DNA of 64,000 nucleotides, taken from positions 124,001-188,000 of the forward strand of contig CM065878.1 of the NCBI GenBank assembly GCA_033439255.1. Direction: 5' to 3'. Below the pieces are notes generated by a model. That model was not told the origin of the DNA, ran no database searches, and saw only the letters and a program-made list of their open reading frames with translations. This document shows, one piece after another, positions 57,300 through 64,000 of this stretch (within the stretch, counting starts at the first letter, position 1; every line of letters begins with the position of its first letter). Origin of the DNA: Hericium rajendrae. Taxonomy: Eukaryota > Basidiomycota > Agaricomycetes > Russulales > Hericiaceae. The translations under genes and the position numbers were made by a program.

Positions 57300-59880
57300 T
57301 GGACGGATTCCCTCGGTTTCTTTTGTATCCTATTTGCTTTTCAAACGCTTTCCACCTCGCTTCAAGTCCAGGAGGCTGGGGGGGCTGTAGATCGCTGAAA
57401 TCAGGCTCTGTCAGGCGATGTAGGGAGGGTTTGGATGCAAATCGTGCTTTGTACGTTGCCCCTGCTCCTTAAACCACTCCACCATCCTCTTCGCCTTTTC
57501 AAACGCTTTCGAACGAGCCCAAGAACGTCTCAAGCGCTCCAGCGGTTGTCAAGATATCTTCATGCTCTCCTCATCCTCCCTCTGAAGCGAAATTTCACTG
57601 TATTTCCTTCAAATTTTCTTCTATTCCTTCGAAACTTGCTCCGTGGAATCCATGGAGCATTTGATACACCTTCGCATAACCGCTTTCACCCTGGGAGAAG
57701 ACCCAACCTGTCAAATCTTCGCCATAGTCCATCTCCTATGGCCGGACTATCCTGGGGCTCATGAAGTCAGTTCTGCACGGATCCTTATACGGACAGGACG
57801 CCTCGATTCGGACCATCCACACGAATCCAACGAGCCCTTGCACGAGCTGATTGGAGCCCTAGTTCCCATTTCATCGGCGATCCTGCTCTGCCTGGAGGAG
57901 AGATCATATTGCACTGCTGTATCTCTCCTTTCCCTCTATCGATTTGGAACTGGGTTTTTGCACGTCAATGTGTGCCTTTAGGACCGTTCCGCTCACCAGT
58001 ATGCTTTTCAGAGTGTCCAGCCATCCCCTTGGAATCCGAGGGTATCAAGGACGCTTCCTGGTGCGCTAAGATGGCCATAGCGTGGCGCTCATGCTAGCTA
58101 TGACCAAACGGACTTTTGGCCCGAGTCCGCATTGCAAATACGCTTCGAACGAGCCCTCATACGTCCAGATCCGACCACCGGTTCTCATTATGCTCGAGGG
58201 GCTACTCACCCTGCTGCCCCTCCTGAGTGCCAGCTGGTATCTCCCTTAATACTGGACCGATTTCGAAGCGGTCTTTTGCACTCGACTCGCATTATTGACC
58301 CGGTACTGGAACACCAAAACGATTTGAGGGACGTCCAGCCGTTCCTCCGGAATTGTGTCCATAGTCCAGGGGATTCCCCAGGCAGCCCCAGCTCCATATC
58401 TCCGTGACCAGGGGTGCTATCAACAAGCGGTTTCTTGTCATCTATTCCTTTATTTCACCATATTCATTCGTCGTAAGACCAGGAGGCTGGGGGGGCTGCC
58501 AACAGCCGGACTTGGGCGACCCTGGGCGATGTAGTGGCACTTGGATGAAGCTCTGTGGTATCCACTGGAGCTTCATTCCTCCTGTTCTTCCTACATTCAG
58601 CCTACCCTTTGCAAACGCTTTTCAACAAGCCCAAGATCGTGCTGATTGGTCCAGCCGTTCTCAAGATCGAATCATCTCCTCTTCCTCCTCCCTCTGGGGC
58701 GAATTTTCCTTGTATCTTCTTCAATTCTCCTCCAATTCTTTCGAAACCTTTCTCGGTGGAATCCACTGAGAATTCGCTTTCGTATTCCTGCATTTGTTCT
58801 GCCCTGAGAGGCTCCCTTCTTCACCATCTCTCTGGCCCTGCCTGTTCTTCAGGCCAGACTTATCTCTACACCCAAGGCCGAATATCTGGCGGATTGTCAA
58901 ACGGTTTGAACGCCCAAGTTTGCGTTTTTAACGCGATTCCAACAAGCCCTCATACGACCTGATATGACCAGCCCTTCCCATTTCACCTATGGGGCCACAG
59001 CCTCCGGGAAGGGCCCAGACTGCATATCCATATCTCTGCCATCCGTGGACCAATTCCTAAGCGGATTTTTGCATCTGGACCGCAATAATCGTCGTATTCT
59101 GGGGCACCCAAAACGTTTCTACGAATGCCATCCCATTCCGTTGGATTCCAATGGAACTGATGGCGCTCTTGGGTGCCTTAGAAGGCTTGTAGCGCTCGAT
59201 CCACATGTGCTATCGCTGCAAACTCTTCTGGCCCTTAACACGTTCAAAAAAGGGATTCAAACAAGCCCTCACCCATTGTCATCCACCCAGCCGTTCCCAT
59301 TCGACCTTCGCCTGGCTTTTGCAGCTAGCCATCCTCCCTATCCTGCCACATCTCCTTCGTTTCTGGACCGATTTGGATGCGGATTTTTGCACTCTGCTCG
59401 CATACTCGAACGCTTTTGAATCCCTATACAAGCTCTGGGGTATTCTATGGCTCGGGTAGTCATCCAGCAAGTCACTTGGCGATTTAGGCCTCTTTTGGCT
59501 CAGCCATATCTCGGCATCCAGACCACAAATCAACAAGCGGATTTTTGCATCTCCTCCGCATTGTTCACACCTCCAAAACGCGCCCTCACACGTCCTAATC
59601 TGACACGACCTTGCTCCGCAAATCCCTTCTCTCCATCCTTATCTCCTTCAACATCCTAGGGATGGCATCCATCCCTTTCTGCTTATCTGCAACCCTCGCT
59701 GCTCTTATGCTCTGTGATCCTCATTCAATCCTGTCTACTCTCAACTCAAATCTCCTGCACCAGTCTGGGGGGGCTCGCACGCCTCACTCATCATCCGTCC
59801 TCGACCCCACCATCCACCCATATTTTGGACTTCCATCTAGTTTCTGATGCGGAGTCTGGGGGGGCTTGTGTGACTAGGGC
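57300..59880. repeat. Degenerate internal repeats of the LTR element
   Basis: A motif close to ACGCTTTCGAACGAGCCC or TTCAACAAGCCC recurs at least six times (for example near 57500, 57820, 58143, 58616, 58935 and 59250), often followed by a CAGCCGTTCTCA-like phrase. A second motif, GGCTGGGGGGGCTG or TCTGGGGGGGCT, appears near 57375, 58485, 59764 and 59853, before the true polypurine tract at 60607. Confidence 0.6.
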
Positions 59881-60620
59881 CTGAGGCACAGTTTTTAGGA
59901 TTTTGGGACCTTAGAGGTATGGAGGTTTCGCTCCCCCTGTCCATCTACTGGGAGTACCTGCACAGAGCTAGCGATGGGGGGCTATAGGGATGTATAGGAG
60001 GGAGGCTGGAGCCTTGCAGAGCACTGGATCCAGCATTCCTTTGGAGTCAGATCCTTAGGGCTGAGAGCAGCTGGGAGCTGCATAGGAGCTTGTGAGATCC
60101 TGCCTTCCTGCTGTGAGCAGACTGGAGGAGTGGCTGGATGCCTCAGGCCTCAGCCATCCTGAGACCAGCTTGGAGACCTAGGAGCTGAAGAGATCCTGTC
60201 TCTTTGCTGAGAGCAGTCTGGAGTCTGGGTGGCTGAGATAGCCTGTGGCCTTGGCTTAGCATCTTTCATCCTTCTCTTTTGGATGTGAAGTGCTGCAGCT
60301 GGAGGACTTGTAGCTTGGCTAGGGTTGGAGGCTGCTCTGTTAAGAGAGCTTGGTGCAGTTAAGTCTGGAGCTGCAGAGCTTCACATGCAGATTTTCTCTT
60401 CAATTTTCTTCTCTAATTTTTCACTCTAATTTTTCACTCTAATTTTTCACTTTTATCTTGTTTCTACTTTCTTCTCTAGATTTTTCTCTGATTTTTCTAC
60501 TTTAACCCTTTTTCTTCTTTTCTAATTTTGTCTTGTTCCCTTTTTGCTTTGTTCATTCTCAGCTTTGCACTACTCACTTTGTGTTCAGGAGTCTCAAAGA
60601 CCAAGAAAGTGGGGGGGCTC

Positions 60621-61107
60621 TGTAACGGATGGTTTATAAATTACTACTATAGTCTTCTACTTTCTTACTCTTTTCTACCTGACTTACTTTTCGAGTTTTG
60701 CAGAGTTTCCTTATTAGGATAGCTGAGTTTGAATCATGTACTTAGAGTGGATTTCCTTATTGGGAATAAGCATCTATCTTGCCAACTCACCACCATCTGT
60801 CTGCTTTTGTCTCAGTCTCTGCTTGTTCTCCTCATATCTGAAAGGTTCTCTTGGGATCCAACCCTCAAAGGAAGGTGTGTGGCCCCCAAAACCCTCATCA
60901 GGAGGTCTATATCTGCTGCTGGCCCTCAGAGGAGGTGCCAGCTCATCACTCATCTGCTTGGCTGCAGGACTGAGGCATCCTCGGTTCTGTTAGCTCTAGC
61001 TCGTGGACTCTCTCTAGGAGGTCTACGACACCTTTATACCCTCCTCACTCGCTCGCCTACCTTGGACTTCCTGGGCAGTAGCGGCTCGACCTCTATCGTC
61101 CGTTACA
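60621..61107. repeat. 3' LTR
   Basis: 487 bp, identical to the 5' LTR apart from two single-base differences, near 60685 (G to A) and 61055 (A to G). Confidence 0.9.
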
Positions 61108-62588
61108 GGGGTTTGGCGGCCTGAATGCGCCCTTGTGTGGGTTCTTTCAGGATCTCTACAAGCAATGTTAGAAGGAAGGGGAATGATATGTACACACATA
61201 CCGACAATGACCTTGTTAGCCGCAGGCTTCCTGGGACGGGATGGGCCAGCAACGCTCGAGGAGCGGGAGGCAGCCGGATGCTGTGATTTGGATATGGATC
61301 CTGAATGCCTCCCCCGGTGTTGTGCTGCATTCCGGGCCCTACGATTCTGAGGTGTGTTGTGGCTGCAACGCTCCCGACGGATGTCACAACCGATACAGAT
61401 ATTTGGATGGCCCTCTTGGGTGGCACAGCGGTCACCGTGTTTCACGCAGCCATTGCATCGAAATGGCTATCCAGAACTCAACTGTCAGGAGGGGGGATCA
61501 TCGGACAAGGAGATCCACCCACAAAAGGAATCTCGGTTAGGTACAGGTTGTACCAAGATTTCTTACTGGGCTGATGCCGCCGATTATACAGGCCAAATTT
61601 GGGCGGCGGAGACGGTTTTCGGAGTACTTCGCGTGGCCGAAGACCAGACCGCTGCATTGAACGACCCACCGTGACTGCCCTAGATGCGAATATCGATGCA
61701 GATTGTGATGCGGGAACAACATCGGGATGCAGAACCTGACTTTCCGTGGAACTGGCCAATGAATGATAGGGCAGCTTGTGAACCATGCGTGACCGAGGAG
61801 GGCCAATCTTGGCACTGGGGGGGAGGCCTGACTGGCTTTCCTCGGTTTCCTCGCTCTCTTCGCCTGAACAAGCACATCGTCAGTAGACTGATTATATGGG
61901 GAAACTGTAAGGGATACATGCGGGCAGGGAGCATACCCAGGTCGGACAATGACTGCATTGCTGGAGCGTCACAGGCTGGTCTGGTGGGGGGAGTCATTCC
62001 CTGATTTGTCTCATCCCCATTGCTGCACCACGAATTGACAAACCAATCGACGAGGGAGTCCGGAGTCGAATAGCGGACGGCATCCTGTGCAGGGACAAGT
62101 AATTCCGCTATCAGGGACAATGTCAGGCTACATCCTTGCAGATTACAATAGCGAGCTTACGGTTCTCCCACCAGCGCAGGCCCAAATCCATATTTTGCAC
62201 CTTGACGTTCAAATTGCGATCCTGAGGATCAAGAAAGCTTGCGAGCTGGCGTAGATCGAATAAGCCTTCCGGGTCCGTCTGGCTCTGCAAGAAGTTGAGG
62301 TAGCGGGCTGTGTGGCGCATATACCCGGGGGTCAGCATCATCATTTCCCTGACACCTGCCTCCATGGCCGACTCCCTGATCCTCTTTGCTGAGACCTGAA
62401 CATAGTTTAGCAATGTGGAGACCAGTGAATTGAAAAGAGCATACCATTTCTTTTGTGAATTCTGTCTGCCAGGCACGCCGTGCATGCTCTGACAACCAAA
62501 CAGGTGCTCTGCTAGCAGCATGAAGTGCGAGCCCAACACGCACCAACAAGATCAAGTAGCTGGCATTCAGAACGTTGACACTGTCCAT

Positions 62589-63076
62589 AGCAGCCAGAGG
62601 TAAGAAAGAATGAAAGTCTGAGAGAGAGAGAGTGACGCAGAAGGGGATCAAGATGCACAATTGGACTGCCAACGTGTCACCCATGCAGTGATTGTCATGT
62701 GTTATGTCATCGCAGGTGTGGACCGCAAGAGGTTTGAAATTTTGTTTCAAGCCACCATTGATCAGATGACTGATGTTGCGTAGTCCGGTGGGTCTGGATC
62801 ATTCGTGTTTGTGTTGTCATTTTCGGACCGGAACCCCACGCCCCTAATCCGATCGGACCTACCTTGTGCATGCCCGTTACACGCGGTGTTAAGAGAGGTT
62901 CCGCATTATCACAGCTTCCATCTCCTCTTCCGCCCCTCGTCCTCACGTCCTGCAGCCTACCGTCCTTTGCTCAACTCTGGTCGTGAGCTCCGGAAGTAAT
63001 ATGGGTATGCTGCATATTACATAGGTCTTTGTGTCTTTCTGACGATTGTTGAACAAATCGTACAATCCTTGCGGTG
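62589..63076. promoter_or_regulatory. Divergent promoter region of B3 and A3
   Basis: 488 bp separate the two start codons. A GAGAGAGAGAG run lies close to the B3 start (about 62622). No gene is seen. Same geometry as the 143-bp A1/B1 gap. Confidence 0.45.
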
Positions 63077-63988
63077 ATGCCTATCAACACACATCGAGGA
63101 TTTCAAGCTTTGGCGCATGACACAGAGCTTGTTGGTGAGAAGAATGTGGCCGGAGACATGAGTGGCCAGGATGCAGCGCCGAGCAGTGTGCCACCGCTTA
63201 GTCAGGAGTCGGACTGGCAGTTGAAGGAAGGCATGGTACGTGGGATCACATTGGACATCAGCGAGAGGCAACTGACAATCTTCAGAACCTGATGATGGAG
63301 TTGGGTGATCAGTTCTCCGAAGTGGAGGGGAGCCAGGACAATTTACCGTATGTAGATCAGGTTTTCGGTGTGACATTTGATGTTTGACCATATTGTAGTA
63401 AAACAGATGGCACCATCGATTCATTACCTCCAGTCCGCACCGAGTTAACTGACAGGGGAATGCCAGGGCATACTGACGGACGCCCCCTTGCCGACCTGGC
63501 CAATGCAGAGTCCAATGTCGGAGATGTGCCGCCCTCTCAAGAGCAGGTTCCGACGTCTCAGGATGTTGAAATGGAGGATGGCTTATGCACCCCGGTTCCA
63601 CATTCTGCATCGGTGTTGGCAGCCCTTGGCCAGGTGAGTTGAGCCAGGTGAAGATTTGAGAGACATCTCACTGATGTTCTTCGTAGGATCTTCCCGATAG
63701 CGAATTCCTACCCCCGCCTCCGAGAGCACCGGTCGATGAGAAATCCCGGATTATCTGGATCAAAGGTGCACTTCGTGGTATGGTTCTTTCTCACTTTTTT
63801 TCGGAACCATATTCATTTGCTATCTAGCTCATATCAGGTGGATAACGGATCGGAGAGAGTCCCTGCTCCGGGAGTTGCGGGACTTGGAATCTCGGGCAGC
63901 TCAATTAGAGTTATTGAGTGCCTCATATACCATCCCTCCGGATGCCCAGGGTGAGAGAAACGCAAGCGAAGGCTCGTCAAATGTATGA
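63077..63988 (+). CDS. A-type KDZ cargo protein (A3), function unknown
   Basis: Five exons (63077-63235, 63286-63347, 63399-63633, 63687-63777, 63828-63988) join in phase to 235 aa and end at TGA 63986-63988. The N-terminal part is acidic and Ser/Pro-rich. The middle has DLPDSEFLPPPPRAP, and the end is a charged helix (WITDRRESLLRELRDLESRA). Composition and layout match A1, and the helical end matches the fragment at 23463. It is divergent from B3. No recognised domain; the helix could dimerise or bind B. Confidence 0.7.
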
Positions 63989-64000
63989 TAGCTTTGGTGC

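Larger units (their letters stand above)
55960..61107. mobile_element. LTR retroelement, 5,148 bp, no gag-pol recognised
   Basis: Two 487-bp LTRs (55960-56446 and 60621-61107) begin TGTAACGG and end CCGTTACA. They are flanked by a 5-bp duplication GGGGT (55955-55959, 61108-61112). A polypurine run AGAAAGTGGGGGGG precedes the 3' LTR. By eye the LTRs differ at only two positions, so insertion is recent. The 4.2-kb interior has no protease, reverse transcriptase, RNase H or integrase motif; it is a large non-autonomous derivative that would need a helper. Confidence 0.9.
55881..62588 (-). pseudogene. B-type cargo protein (B3) with Zn2Cys6-like cluster, split by an LTR element
   Basis: Exons: 62445-62588, 62161-62395, 61937-62107, an exon from about 61863 that ends just before a 57-nt intron near 61500, the cluster exon (about 61190-61480), and the final exon starting near 61150, broken by the LTR element at 55960-61107 and ending at the stop 55881-55883. 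The N-terminal domain (MDSVNVLNASYLILLVRVGL...) matches B0 and B1 in layout. The cluster reads CNGC-x6-C-x9-C-x2-C-x6-C, exact Zn(II)2Cys6 spacing. Dropping one copy of the GGGGT duplication and the element restores a continuous frame across the site, showing that the insertion hit coding sequence. It is probably inactive or truncated now; only the last 25 or so residues are displaced. Confidence 0.75.

Overview
This window comes from a filamentous basidiomycete, most likely an agaricomycete. The genes carry many short GT-AG introns of about 45-60 nt. An F-box/LRR-like gene of the type expanded in these fungi is present, and the window holds two Kyakuja-Dileera-Zisupton (KDZ) transposase genes, each directly downstream of a TET/JBP dioxygenase gene. 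Nearly all 64 kb is transposon DNA and its cargo. No rRNA, tRNA or CRISPR array was seen.

Layout. (1) 1-1650: start-side remnant of an older cargo module, with gene B0 (minus, runs off the window) and a possible broken divergent partner A0. (2) 1651-23508: element E1, about 21.8 kb, bounded by inverted repeat arms of about 2.4 kb packed with the palindrome TTGGCCAAC. Between the arms are seven genes: A1(-), B1(+), HMG1(-), TET1(+), KDZ1(+), C1(-), D1(-). (3) 23460-32814: C-terminal end of an A-type gene, an F-box remnant, an F-box gene split by a 5,274-bp AT-rich repeat (copy A), and an unrecognised two-exon gene. (4) 33090-34970: a 40-bp tandem repeat and a frameshifted tail of a non-LTR reverse transcriptase. 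(5) 34975-63988: a second KDZ-TET element, E2: HMG2(-), TET2(+), KDZ2(+), B3(-), A3(+). It has been blown apart by later insertions. An 11.3-kb nest (AT-rich copy B holding a small MITE and a foldback element D, which holds AT-rich copy C) sits in one intron of HMG2. A 5,148-bp LTR retroelement without recognisable pol genes sits in the last coding exon of B3.

How the genes work together. The core HMG(-)/TET(+)/KDZ(+) has the same order, orientation and exon design in both elements. KDZ transposases with linked TET/JBP and divergent HMG genes are an established basidiomycete association (Iyer et al. 2014, PNAS). KDZ would cut and paste the element, HMG would bind DNA, and TET/JBP would oxidise 5-methylcytosine and could lift silencing of the element; that last role is inference. 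Both transposases carry stop codons (KDZ1 also a frameshift), whereas both TET/JBP genes keep the H-x-D...H...R active-site residues.

The part I do not recognise as described is the divergent A/B cargo pair. B has an N-terminal helical domain and a central cluster with Zn(II)2Cys6 spacing; A is an acidic, Pro-rich protein with a helical tail. Two divergent pairs are clear and a third is possible; in E1 and E2 they sit on opposite sides of the core. All exon joins were made by eye and by comparing copies; none has been tested by RNA or database search.
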